DNA of 64,000 nucleotides from JAPOXR01 sp963664715 (GTDB lineage Bacteria; Pseudomonadota; Alphaproteobacteria; Rhodobacterales; Rhodobacteraceae), in NCBI GenBank assembly GCA_963664715.2, contig CAXXUY010000006.1, forward strand, positions 1 to 64,000, written 5' to 3'. Of the stretch, positions 28,646 to 37,105 are shown in pieces. Position 1 is the stretch's first letter; each line of letters begins with the position of its first letter. The position numbers and the translations under genes were made by a program. Under the pieces are notes generated by a model, which was given only the letters and a program-made list of their open reading frames with translations, did not search any database and had not been told where the DNA came from.

Positions 28646-29478
28646 GTGGTATCCAGTCGTACTTTCTGCACGACATCCATCAGCCGTCGCACACGATCCA
28701 CGTTGGTGACATCCCACATCGTACCGTTGTCCTTGAACGAGACGCCGACAATGGCCCCATCCGCGTGGAACAGAATCTCGGCGACATTTTCGGGCGTTAC
28801 GCCGCTGCCAGCGATGGTCGGCAGTCGCCCGCCTTCGCGGACCAGAGAGATTTCCCTTGCATCTGTCGCATGCCCGGTGCGCAATCCGGTAGCGATGGCT
28901 ATATCGGCCTGAAAGAACGCCACATCACGGGCCTGTTCGACGATACTGCGGTCGGCCACGATCGCGTGGGACCCGTGTTTGACATGAACATCCGCAAGGA
29001 TCGCGATGTCATCGCCGTCAATCCAGGCTCGATAGCGCAATGCTTCGGCTGCGGCGCCCTCGATCAGCCCCTCATTGGCGACATAGGCATTTGCCCACTG
29101 GTTGACCCGGACGAATCCGGCTCCGGCTGCCTTTGCACAGGCCAGCGATGCCTTCGCGGCATTTGCGACTATGTTGAAACCCACCGGCAAATCGAACTCA
29201 TCGACCACTGCACGGCCCAGGACCGACATTGCACCGACCGTTTCGAATCCAATGTTCTCCGGGCGCCGGAAAGGGACGTCCCCGGCATTTTCGATCAAGA
29301 GTGCATCGACGCCGCCCTGTTTCAGCCGCCCGGCTTCGGTCAGCCCGTGTTCGATCAGGGCGTCGATACTGCAATTGCGCGCCCGCGGCGAACCCGGTGT
29401 CGGCAGGGCGTGTATCATCCCGATGATCGGCTTTGTCACTCCCGTCAACGCATCGAGCTTGTTTGCCTTGCTACCCAT
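28642..29478 (-). CDS. BtpA/SgcQ-family TIM-barrel protein
   Basis: The 278-residue protein has the family landmarks IGMIHALPTPGSP near the N-terminus, DALLIENAGDVPF, GFNIVANAAKASLACAKAAGAGFVRVN, ILADVHVKHGSHAI and the C-terminal phosphate-type loop TIAGSGVTPENVAEIL. BtpA was described as a photosystem I stability factor in cyanobacteria and SgcQ sits in a sugar cluster of E. coli; the reaction is not known to me. Here it lies between an amidohydrolase and an ABC ATPase gene with no spacing, so a catabolic role in this operon is likely. Confidence 0.88.
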
Positions 29479-30288
29479 CTATCCAGTCTTCCCTGTTGAA
29501 TCGCCGGACTCGAACCGCCAGATCCGCTGCGCATTTGTTCTGAAAACCATTTCAAGCTCGCGATTGGTCAGACCGATCTCGCGCAGCTTGAGTTGCTCGA
29601 CCGCGGTAGACTGGTACGGCGCGTCCGACCCGTAAGTCAGCCGCTCAGCCCCGACATTGGCGACAAATGTCTTGATGTCGTAGGGAAACGCCTGGGACAT
29701 GTCCGCAGTGATGTTCGAGTATTCCTGGCAGGCGATGATGGCTTCCCACAAGAACGAGTGCATTCCGATATGCGCCAGGACAAAGTGGACATCGGGATAG
29801 GCTTTTGCTGCTTGCGCCTGAAGATACGGAAGATCGCGTGGCGCATCACCCGAATGGAAGAGTACAGTCAGATCATGTTCGCGGCACTTGTCCAGCATCG
29901 GCCCGACGACAGCAAGGTCGTTCGGGCGGTAATAGTCATAGCCCGCGACCAGCTTCAAGCCGCGGCATCCCCATTCGGCCACGTATTTGTCGATCAGCTT
30001 CCGGGTATGCTCTGCACCGAATGTGGGGTTGATGCGGGCAAGACCGGCGATCCGGTCAGGGTATCTTGATGCCGCTTCGCCGACCTGTGTGTTTGCCCTG
30101 TCGTAATCTGCGTCCCAGGGTGGACTCATAACCCGGTCGTGCGGGAAGAGGACGCCGTGACTGGCATCCTGGCTGTCAAGGAAGTCGATCACGCTGTCGG
30201 GGCGGCCGGCAATCAGGTTCGGGCAACAGGTGTGCGCCGCAACGTTCGGATCGGTTCCATAATGGATATGGGTATCGATTACTTTCAA
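29479..30288 (-). CDS. Amidohydrolase-2-family metal-dependent hydrolase
   Basis: From a TTG start at 30288 the protein has 269 residues and begins KVIDTHIHYG, the N-terminal HxH metal site. Further ligands fit LKLVAGYDYYRP, VLFHSGDAP, VLAHIGMHS and the terminal Asp in LTYGSDAPYQS. Relatives hydrolyse lactones or decarboxylate acids. The TTG start lies 1 bp after the kinase stop, with AAGG upstream; no ATG fits the N-terminus. It sits in a tightly packed operon, suggesting hydrolysis of the imported compound. Confidence 0.85.
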   Translation of the reverse strand: MKVIDTHIHYGTDPNVAAHTCCPNLIAGRPDSVIDFLDSQDASHGVLFPHDRVMSPPWDADYDRANTQVGEAASRYPDRIAGLARINPTFGAEHTRKLIDKYVAEWGCRGLKLVAGYDYYRPNDLAVVGPMLDKCREHDLTVLFHSGDAPRDLPYLQAQAAKAYPDVHFVLAHIGMHSFLWEAIIACQEYSNITADMSQAFPYDIKTFVANVGAERLTYGSDAPYQSTAVEQLKLREIGLTNRELEMVFRTNAQRIWRFESGDSTGKTG

Positions 30289-30289
30289 T

Positions 30290-31228
30290 TCACGCGCCTT
30301 TCTCGAAATAGATCCTCGCGCGCCGTTCGGCCCTTTCGCGGCCGACCAGGTTGGTCTGGCAGCCCCATTTCTCCACGACGTAACTGGCGGCGGCAGAGGC
30401 AATTCGGGCAGCTTCCTGCAATGATGCGCCCTGCACGATCATCCCGATGGCGGTTCCGGCAAAGCAGTCACCCGCGCCGGTCGTGTCCTGAACCCGTGCA
30501 CAGGGAACCGCGTCACAGTGAAACTCGCCGTCACAGGTGATCCAGCGGCTGCCTTCGGACCCGCGAGTCACGACCAGCGTGGACAGACCGGTCTTCAGCA
30601 GGTCCTTGGCCGAGGCCATGTCCAGAACACGAAGCAGGGCTTCGCATTCCTTTTCCGAAATGTACAGATAGTCTGCCGCCCGCAGGAACTTCATTGCCTC
30701 CTGATTGGCTGTGCCGACCATGCCATTGATCACGGTCGTCTTCCCGAGATCCCGCGCATGTCGAATCGTGCCCAGCGTGTAGGAGGAGAATTTCTCGCTG
30801 ACGGCGACGACCCTGGAATTTTCGATCTGCTGGAACGGTGGTGCCCAGTCGCTTTGGTCCGCGGCCACGCCCAGATGCGAAAAGCACATGCCGCGACCGC
30901 GGTGGTCGGAGATGTTGAAATTGTACCCGCTGTCAGCATCACTGCGCACGTCAACGCCGCTAAGGTCGACGCCAAGCTTCAGCAGGTGCGCGCGATAGCC
31001 GTTCCGATTGAAATCATCACCAACCACCATTCCCAGGCCGACCTTGACTCCGGTCGCCGCGGCCGAAGCTGCCAGATTTGCCGAGCAATCACCAAAGAAC
31101 CGTGTATGCAGCAACTTTGACGGCATTTTCAGTTCGACTGTCTCGCCTTCTTCGGGGTAGTGATCGGCGCGCAGGATATAGTCAAAAATCGCCCAGGCGC
31201 CGACAGAAAGAACGTCAAGTTCTGTCAT
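30290..31228 (-). CDS. PfkB-family carbohydrate or nucleoside kinase
   Basis: The 312-residue protein has the ribokinase-type fold: N-terminal VLSVGAWAIFDYIL, the di-Gly-like substrate region FFGDCSANLAASAAATGVKVGLGMVVGDD and the C-terminal PfkB signature DTTGAGDCFAGTAIG (about 258-272) with the catalytic Asp. It phosphorylates a sugar, sugar-like acid or nucleoside. Its ATG overlaps the stop of the permease gene (ATGA), so transport and phosphorylation are translationally coupled. The substrate is unknown. Confidence 0.9.
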   Translation of the reverse strand: MTELDVLSVGAWAIFDYILRADHYPEEGETVELKMPSKLLHTRFFGDCSANLAASAAATGVKVGLGMVVGDDFNRNGYRAHLLKLGVDLSGVDVRSDADSGYNFNISDHRGRGMCFSHLGVAADQSDWAPPFQQIENSRVVAVSEKFSSYTLGTIRHARDLGKTTVINGMVGTANQEAMKFLRAADYLYISEKECEALLRVLDMASAKDLLKTGLSTLVVTRGSEGSRWITCDGEFHCDAVPCARVQDTTGAGDCFAGTAIGMIVQGASLQEAARIASAAASYVVEKWGCQTNLVGRERAERRARIYFEKGA

Positions 31229-32079
31229 CTGACAGCTCCCATCGTCAGTCCCCGCGTGATGTGCCTTTGCAGGTAGGTCGCCGCGATCATGCCCGGCACG
31301 GCAGAGACCATGGCCGCCGCTGCCATCAGACCCCACTTGATCTGATCGAAGGTCATTGCCTGCAGAATCCCCATCGTGACGGGTCTTGAGTTCGGGCCGG
31401 CAAGGACCAGTCCGAAGATCAGGTTGTTCCAGCTAAAGATGAACGCAATTATCATCGCGCTGGCGATACCCGGTCCCGAGACCGGAAGAATCACCGCCCG
31501 AAGTGTCAGCAGGATGTTCGCTCCGTCGATCCGGGCAGCTTCCTCCATCTCGATTGGAATGTCCTGAAAAAAGCTCATCATGATCCAGATTACCAGCGGC
31601 AGGCAGATGAGTTGGTGCGACAGGATCATTCCCGCATAGGTGTCATAAAGCCCAATCTGCGTATAGATCAGGTACATCGGCAGGATGATCATTAGCTCGG
31701 GCGCAAACCGAAAGGAAAGGAACGTGAACGCAATGTGTTTGCGACCGGGCAGTCCGCCACGTGCCAGAGCATAGGCCGCGGGTATGCCCAGGAGGGCGGC
31801 CAGGCACACGGCTCCACCGGATATGATCAGCGAGTTCAGCAGGAACCTGACATATTCCGGCAGTTCGCCAGCGCGCAGCGTCCCCTCCGCACCCAGAATT
31901 GTTTCACGGTAGTTTTGCAGGGTCGGCGAAAACAGGAACTTTGGCGGGTATGAAATGATATCGCGAAAGTTCTTCAGCGACATCATGAAAATCCAGATGA
32001 TCGGAAACACGAAAAACCCGATGAACAAGCCTTGCGCCAGAATACGCGCGGCGCTTTCAGCTATCTTAGCTGTCTTCAT
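31225..32079 (-). CDS. ABC transporter permease, MalG type
   Basis: The 284-residue inner-membrane protein has six predicted helices and the EAA loop EEAARIDGANILLTLRAVILPVSGPGI (about 195-221), which docks on the ATPase. Its start overlaps the MalF-type permease end by 14 bp, and its stop overlaps the kinase start. It is the second permease of the CUT1-type importer encoded in this operon. Confidence 0.92.
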   Translation of the reverse strand: MKTAKIAESAARILAQGLFIGFFVFPIIWIFMMSLKNFRDIISYPPKFLFSPTLQNYRETILGAEGTLRAGELPEYVRFLLNSLIISGGAVCLAALLGIPAAYALARGGLPGRKHIAFTFLSFRFAPELMIILPMYLIYTQIGLYDTYAGMILSHQLICLPLVIWIMMSFFQDIPIEMEEAARIDGANILLTLRAVILPVSGPGIASAMIIAFIFSWNNLIFGLVLAGPNSRPVTMGILQAMTFDQIKWGLMAAAAMVSAVPGMIAATYLQRHITRGLTMGAVR

Positions 32080-32965
32080 GGTGAACTTCTGATCGCCGCT
32101 GCCACTTGGCCATCAGGAACATGCTGATGAAGTATGACATGAGCCAAAGCACGAATACCACAGCCATCGCCTTGCCCACGTTCGACCACCGGAACGCTTC
32201 CTCGTAGGCCATGATATGCAACGTCCGCGTGGCGTTCAGCGGTCCGCCGCGGGTTGTAGCATAGAACAGTTCGAAGCTCTTCAGGCTGTCCGTCACCCTG
32301 AACAGTGCAACCAGAACAATGAAGGGGACGATCCAGGGCAATTGGATTGCGCGGAATGTCAATAGCGCTCCTGCCCCGTCCACGCGCGCGGCTTCGTCCA
32401 GTTCGGGCGGTATCGACTGCAACCCGGCCAGCAGGATCAGCGCGGCAAATGGCGTGAACACCCAAGTGTCGATCAATATGACCGAGAGCAACGCCGTATC
32501 GACGTGCGAAAGCCATGTCTGGGGCGGGATGCCGACATTGGACAATAGCCAGTTCAATATCCCGCTCTGTGGCTGCATCATCGTCTTCCACATCAACCCC
32601 GCCACGACAGGCGGGATCAGAAGCGGCAATACCAACGTGCTGCGCAGGATTGGCTGAAACCAGCTTTGCCCCAGCAGCAGAAGCGCGATGCCCAGGCCAA
32701 GCGGGATCTGGACCAAGATCACGCCGGCGGTGAATGCCAGTGTCCTAAAGATACTGTCGCGAAACTCGTCATCCGCGAACAGGCCGATGAAGTTCTGGAA
32801 GCCGACGAATTGACTGCTGTCGTAATACAGCTTGCGATCGGAAAAGGCCGTCAACACGCCCTGAACAAACGGGTAGAGCGCGAGGGCCAGCATGGCCAGC
32901 GCCGGCAGGAACAACAGGACATAGGTCGTCCTGGCCGACATCCTGCGGCTCGAAAGACTATGCAT
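32066..32965 (-). CDS. ABC transporter permease, MalF/UgpA type
   Basis: The 299-residue inner-membrane protein has six predicted helices and the EAA loop DEAARVDGAGALLTFRAIQLPWIVP (about 188-212). It forms the channel with the MalG-type partner whose gene overlaps its end. A strong stem-loop lies between it and the binding-protein gene upstream, which may set lower permease expression. Confidence 0.92.
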   Translation of the reverse strand: MHSLSSRRMSARTTYVLLFLPALAMLALALYPFVQGVLTAFSDRKLYYDSSQFVGFQNFIGLFADDEFRDSIFRTLAFTAGVILVQIPLGLGIALLLLGQSWFQPILRSTLVLPLLIPPVVAGLMWKTMMQPQSGILNWLLSNVGIPPQTWLSHVDTALLSVILIDTWVFTPFAALILLAGLQSIPPELDEAARVDGAGALLTFRAIQLPWIVPFIVLVALFRVTDSLKSFELFYATTRGGPLNATRTLHIMAYEEAFRWSNVGKAMAVVFVLWLMSYFISMFLMAKWQRRSEVHHEDS

Positions 32966-32992
32966 GGCGATGAATCGGAATTAGCGGCCCGG

Positions 32993-33020
32993 CCGGCCGC
33001 GGTCAACCAACCGCGGCCGG
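32993..33020 (-). terminator. Intercistronic stem-loop between binding protein and permease genes
   Basis: CCGGCCGCGGT (32993-33003) pairs perfectly over 11 bp with ACCGCGGCCGG (33010-33020) around a six-base loop. It begins 12 bp after the binding-protein stop. There is no T-run, so it is more likely an mRNA-stabilising or attenuating hairpin than a full terminator. Confidence 0.6.
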
Positions 33021-33032
33021 CGGTGCCGATGC

Positions 33033-34397
33033 TTAATTGAACATCTTCCCGATATCGTCCTGCGCCTCACAAAGCGCAGTCCTGGTATCGGTTCCGTTGA
33101 AATAGACCTCTTGTACAGCCTGTGCCCAACGGTCCAGCATCCGCGTCAACTCCGGATGCGGCGGGAAGCGAACCGCGGCGACCTCGGCCATCGTCGCCGT
33201 CACATCGCTGTACTGCCCGGGCGTCTCGCCCCAGCTGTTGACCATCGCCACAACTTCGGGATTCTCCCATGCAGATGCACGTACCGGGTTCATGTTTCCG
33301 GACAGGTGCGTGGCGATCATGGTCTCCTTGGACGTCACCCAACTCAGAAACAGCCATGCAGCGTCCTTGTTCTTCGATGCCGCATTCATCGACATCGACC
33401 AGATCCAGGCCCCCGCCTTGCGCGTGCCGTCCGGTCCCAGCGGGGTCGGAGCATAACCGACATCATCCGACACCTCTGACTGCTCGGGGTCCTGATAGAC
33501 CGGCGCGAACAGGTCCGCCTCGTTCAGCGACAACGCGTACTGACCGGAGGCGAAGCCCTGAAGGGCCTCATACCAGGTGAATGCGCCGGCACCCTCGGGC
33601 GATGCGGTCTTGATCAGGGTCACGAAGTCATCAGTGGCCTGCACGCTGGCATCCGAACAGATTTGCAGATTGCCTTCCGCATCGATCATTTCGACACCAT
33701 AGGACTGAAGCATGGTGCCGAAGGTCAGATATGGCAAGTCCCAGAACTTGTCGAAACGGGTAATCAGCCCGAATTCCGCCGATCCCGTATCAAGCTTGTC
33801 GGCAATGGCCAGAAGCTCGTCGTAGGTCTCCGGGATTTCCAGGCCAAGTTCCTCGAATACGCTCGGTCGATAGGCCAGCAGGTAGCTTTCCGAATTGATC
33901 GGAAGTGCCCAGAGCGGACCCTCGCCAATGCCTTGCATCGGCACCCTGGTCCAACGGTTCGAGTTCAGGACACCCTGAAAGAAATCGCCGACATCGTAAT
34001 CCGGGCTGGTCAGGGCCGGGTTGTCAATGAATTCATCCAACGGCTCCAGCCAGTTGGCGGTCGCATACTGCCAATTGTTCAATGGTGATGTCATGAACAC
34101 ATCGACGGTACCTGCTCGAGACGACAGATCGGCCAGCAGCTTTTCGTTCGCCGCCTGTTCGGCCAAAACGTCGAGATTGACCGATATGCCGGTCAATTCC
34201 TCGAATTCAGGCACCAGTGGCCTAAGCGCCTCGACAAACTGGTGCGAGACAAGCAGTGCATTGACGGAACTGCCTTCCTGCTGTTTCCAGTCGAAGTCCT
34301 GAGAAATGGCGACGGTTGAAGCGCCCAACAATGCCGCCCCTGCGAATGCCGATACCCGGCTTCCCGATTTCAGTATCTGGAGATGGTCAAATTTCAT
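33033..34397 (-). CDS. Sugar-type ABC transporter substrate-binding protein
   Basis: The 454-residue exported protein has a signal peptide (about 1-32, hydrophobic core FAGAALLGASTVAIS). It has the SBP family 1 layout: NALLVSHQFVEALRPLVPEFEELTGISVNLDVL, VDVFMTSPLNNW, ALPINSESYLLAYRPSVFEELGL and AGAWIWSMSMNAASKNKDAAWLFLSWVTS. ATG 34397 has the strong site GGAGGACACC. It heads the seven-gene operon and captures the substrate in the periplasm. Its ligand is not evident; the sugar-type family and kinase point to a carbohydrate or polyol-like compound. Confidence 0.92.
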   Translation of the reverse strand: MKFDHLQILKSGSRVSAFAGAALLGASTVAISQDFDWKQQEGSSVNALLVSHQFVEALRPLVPEFEELTGISVNLDVLAEQAANEKLLADLSSRAGTVDVFMTSPLNNWQYATANWLEPLDEFIDNPALTSPDYDVGDFFQGVLNSNRWTRVPMQGIGEGPLWALPINSESYLLAYRPSVFEELGLEIPETYDELLAIADKLDTGSAEFGLITRFDKFWDLPYLTFGTMLQSYGVEMIDAEGNLQICSDASVQATDDFVTLIKTASPEGAGAFTWYEALQGFASGQYALSLNEADLFAPVYQDPEQSEVSDDVGYAPTPLGPDGTRKAGAWIWSMSMNAASKNKDAAWLFLSWVTSKETMIATHLSGNMNPVRASAWENPEVVAMVNSWGETPGQYSDVTATMAEVAAVRFPPHPELTRMLDRWAQAVQEVYFNGTDTRTALCEAQDDIGKMFN

Positions 34398-34459
34398 ATT
34401 GGTGTCCTCCCTTTTATTCTGACTGTTCCGGAATAGCAGGTCCGCCCACGTGACGTCTT

Positions 34460-35515
34460 GTGTATGATAGACAGGATCAGGTAATATTCGGACATCTGAT
34501 ACCTGAAACCGGTGATTTAATCGTGGCGTACGCACCGAGAGCCCTGACTGTCGGCGTTCTGCTGTTGGCCGACTACCAGCTTTCCACCGTTGCGACCTTT
34601 GCCGATACACTGCAGTGCGCGACCGATCTCATGGGCAAGGATTCTTGCCAACTTGTCCTGATGTCACCGGCAGGCAAGCCAGCCACATCGACCTGCGGAA
34701 GATCACTGACGACTGAAAGCGCCCAGCTTTGGCCCGAGAATTTCAGCTATCTGGCAATCATAGGCGACTACCGCTACTGGCTCGGCATGCCGGAACACAC
34801 CATTCAACGCTACATCCAGTCGGCAGACCGGTTGGATGTGCCGCTGGTCGGGATAGGAAACGGCGTTGCAACACTGGCTCGGTTTGGCTTTCTTGACGAT
34901 CGAGCGGCCTGCACTTCCGCCGCGAAGTTGCCCAACTGGAAACGGCAGTTCCCTGGCGTCAGATTTCGTTCGGGGCAGCTGATTGTCGAGGACGGTAACA
35001 GGATCACTTCGCTCGGCGGGGCCGTCGGTGGTGATCTGGCTGCACTGCTTCTGGGTCGCCATTTCGGGAGACGGCTTGCCCGGAGAGCGGTCACCGGGAT
35101 CTTGCTGGACCGCACACGTCATCCGACTGCCCCGCCGCCAACACAGTTCGTGGTTTCACGTCCTGCGGATATCAGGGTCGCGCAAGCTATCGACATAATG
35201 TACGCCAATGTCCCGGATCCTGTGCCACTGGCCGCCATTGCCGGCATGGTCGGCTTGTCCACTCGCCAGCTGGATAGACTGTTCATCGCGGCGACCGGGC
35301 AATCCGGCAGTCGAGCCTACCGGACCATCCGGATTGACACGGCGCTCGAGTTGCTGTCGCAGACAATGTTGTCGGTCACTGAGATTGCTCATGCAACGGG
35401 ATTTGTTGACGGCGCACATCTGGCGAAGACGCTGAAGAAGTCCGAAGGACTGACCCCGCGCGAGATCAGGTCCCGGGTCGTCGGTGAGCGTCACACGGAT
35501 CCGGCCAAACTATAG
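34460..35515 (+). CDS. AraC-family regulator, GlxA-like (DJ-1/PfpI domain plus HTH)
   Basis: The protein (up to 351 residues) has an N-terminal class I glutamine-amidotransferase-like domain (about 25-210, with VGVLLLADYQLSTVATFADTLQ). The C-terminal double HTH (about 235-335) contains PLAAIAGMVGLSTRQLDRLFIAATGQS and LSVTEIAHATGFVDGAHLAKTLKKSEGLTP. It diverges from the sugar operon start with 62 bp between, so it probably controls it. The start is uncertain: GTG 34460 gives the longest form and GTG 34523 a more typical N-terminus. Neither has a good ribosome site. Confidence 0.87.
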   Translation: MYDRQDQVIFGHLIPETGDLIVAYAPRALTVGVLLLADYQLSTVATFADTLQCATDLMGKDSCQLVLMSPAGKPATSTCGRSLTTESAQLWPENFSYLAIIGDYRYWLGMPEHTIQRYIQSADRLDVPLVGIGNGVATLARFGFLDDRAACTSAAKLPNWKRQFPGVRFRSGQLIVEDGNRITSLGGAVGGDLAALLLGRHFGRRLARRAVTGILLDRTRHPTAPPPTQFVVSRPADIRVAQAIDIMYANVPDPVPLAAIAGMVGLSTRQLDRLFIAATGQSGSRAYRTIRIDTALELLSQTMLSVTEIAHATGFVDGAHLAKTLKKSEGLTPREIRSRVVGERHTDPAKL

Positions 35516-35523
35516 GCTCACTG

Positions 35524-35574
35524 TGAACACAAGTTCATTACGTTGAATTCAACATGATGCTGTTGTGTTAACAC
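35524..35574. repeat. Cluster of three short palindromes between convergent regulator genes
   Basis: Within 51 bp lie TGAAC-ACAA-GTTCA (35524-35537), the perfect 12-mer GTTGAATTCAAC (35542-35553) and the perfect 10-mer GTGTTAACAC (35565-35574). They fall between the 3' ends of the AraC-type and LysR-type genes, where promoters are not expected. The patch is AT-richer than its surroundings. Confidence 0.5.
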
Positions 35575-35595
35575 CCTGAAGCAAAAGTATGTCAT

Positions 35596-36504
35596 CTAAC
35601 TGCGACTTCCGTATTCCTCTCTCAGGATCGAGAGCACGTCTGCAAGCAACGGGTAACGAAGCCCCGTGCGTCGAAACATGACACCGGACTGAAAGGTCCA
35701 GGGGCTGAGATCGATCGGCAAGGGAACCACGCCAAACGGTTCAGCGATCGACAGCAAAGGTGACGGGAGACAGGTAATTGTGTCCGACGACCGCAGCATC
35801 TCCAGTACCGAAGTGACCGAATCAGCCAGCAGGGTGGGCTGCGGTCTTGGCAACCCGTTCGTGGCGAAGAGTGTCCCGACCCGTCGAACGAGTTCCGGAT
35901 CCAGTCGGAACATCGACAGGGAACAGCCGGCGAGATCCTTCAGCGTGACCTCGGGGTTGCGGTGCAACTCATGGTCATGATGAGCCAGGAACAGCGTCTT
36001 GAACTCGGACAGGGGCTCGCACACGAAGGACTCGTTGGCCGAGGAAAAGGCTTCCAGCGACCCGAGGGCAATGTCGATTCGGCCATCGGCAAACAGGTCG
36101 GCAAATCGCGGGCCCGAACTTCGAATTATTGTAAACTGTGCCGAAGGTCGCCTGGCGTGCAGGCGGGAAAGCACCCGCGGCAACAGTACCGATGACCAAA
36201 CGGCACCGGCAGCGATCCGAAGGTTGCCACGGCGGCCCTGGGCCATTTCAGCCATCTCGCGCTCGATGAGACTGCATTCAGTTTCGACTTGTGCCGCGCG
36301 TTCGTAGAGCACCTCACCGAACCGCGTCAGACTTACTCCTCGGCTGGATCGTTCAAACAAGGTCACGCCCAGTTCAGCCTCGAGCTGGTGGATACTCTTC
36401 GAGAGCGCAGATTGGGTAAGTGAGAGGCTCCTGGCTGCCTTGTGGATATTGCCGGTCCGCGAGGCCGCCAGAAAGTGATTCAACATGCGAAGGGAACGAA
36501 GCAT
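35596..36504 (-). CDS. LysR-family transcriptional regulator
   Basis: The 302-residue protein has the N-terminal winged HTH (about 1-60: LNHFLAASRTGNIHKAARSLSLTQSALSKSIHQLEAELG, with VTLFERSSRGVSLT) and a C-terminal two-lobed effector domain starting at about 92. It diverges from the tripartite transporter and sulfatase operon with a short intergenic space, the usual position for its local regulator. A T-N11-A palindrome (36508-36522) lies just upstream of its start. The effector could be the sulfated substrate or a product; this is inference. Confidence 0.92.
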   Translation of the reverse strand: MLRSLRMLNHFLAASRTGNIHKAARSLSLTQSALSKSIHQLEAELGVTLFERSSRGVSLTRFGEVLYERAAQVETECSLIEREMAEMAQGRRGNLRIAAGAVWSSVLLPRVLSRLHARRPSAQFTIIRSSGPRFADLFADGRIDIALGSLEAFSSANESFVCEPLSEFKTLFLAHHDHELHRNPEVTLKDLAGCSLSMFRLDPELVRRVGTLFATNGLPRPQPTLLADSVTSVLEMLRSSDTITCLPSPLLSIAEPFGVVPLPIDLSPWTFQSGVMFRRTGLRYPLLADVLSILREEYGSRS

Positions 36505-36507
36505 TCA

Positions 36508-36522
36508 ATGAGATTTCTTCAT
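36508..36522. promoter_or_regulatory. Candidate LysR-type binding site (T-N11-A)
   Basis: ATGAGATTTCTTCAT has dyad arms ATGA/TCAT and the T-N11-A spacing typical of LysR sites. It lies 3 bp upstream of the LysR start codon and about 70 bp before the transporter operon, a place that would allow autoregulation. Such short motifs occur by chance. Confidence 0.35.
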
Positions 36523-36592
36523 CGATTTGGGAATATTATTCGCTTTTTTTTCATAGTTGGCAACGTTAGCCTTATCGAGTTGGCCCGATCGC

Positions 36593-37105
36593 GTGTTTTC
36601 CGGCTGGACCGCGCAGCGGGCATTCCTTGGCAGCGGGGCGTTTGGAGGAATGATCGCAAGTTGCGCGTTGTTTCTGTTCGGAGCTGCCGTGTCTGTTGCG
36701 GCCTGGAACTACGAGATTGGTGAGTTGCGGCGCATGGGGCCGGGGTATTTTCCGATGCTACTTGGCGCAACCCTATGCATCTTCGCCGTACTGATTGCAC
36801 TGCAGGATGCGAAGGACCGGATTCTTAACAGCAAACTTGCGCGCCGGACACTGGATTCCGGCGCAATCCTTCGGTTCCGGTGGCGTCCCCTCGTCATGCC
36901 TCTCCTCGCCATCCTCCTCTTCGCAACCCTTCTGGAAACGGCGGGATTCATACCGGCGGTGATCGCTTCGGTCGCTGCAGCCGGATGTGCCGAACGCAGC
37001 AACAGGCCTGCCCAAATCGCCATCATTGCAGCCGTGACGGCAATCTTCACATCGGTGGTGTTTGTCTACTTGCTCGGCACTCCCATGCGGCTTCTCGTGG
37101 TCTGA
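36593..37105 (+). CDS. tctB: Tripartite tricarboxylate transporter, small membrane subunit TctB
   Basis: From GTG 36593 the protein has 170 residues with four hydrophobic helices (about 12-36, 50-70, 95-115 and 130-165) and the TctB motif GELRRMGPGYFPMLLG (about 45-60). It forms the membrane part of a TTT-type secondary importer with TctA. The start is uncertain: TTG 36557 gives a longer form, and ATG 36650 would cut into the first helix. Its stop overlaps the tctA start (TGATG). Confidence 0.88.
   Translation: MFSGWTAQRAFLGSGAFGGMIASCALFLFGAAVSVAAWNYEIGELRRMGPGYFPMLLGATLCIFAVLIALQDAKDRILNSKLARRTLDSGAILRFRWRPLVMPLLAILLFATLLETAGFIPAVIASVAAAGCAERSNRPAQIAIIAAVTAIFTSVVFVYLLGTPMRLLVV

Noticed and set aside
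34460..34522. The first 21 codons of the AraC-type regulator as possible non-coding leader
   Set aside because: The choice between GTG 34460 and GTG 34523 cannot be made from sequence alone, so I kept the long form and flagged it rather than annotating a leader.
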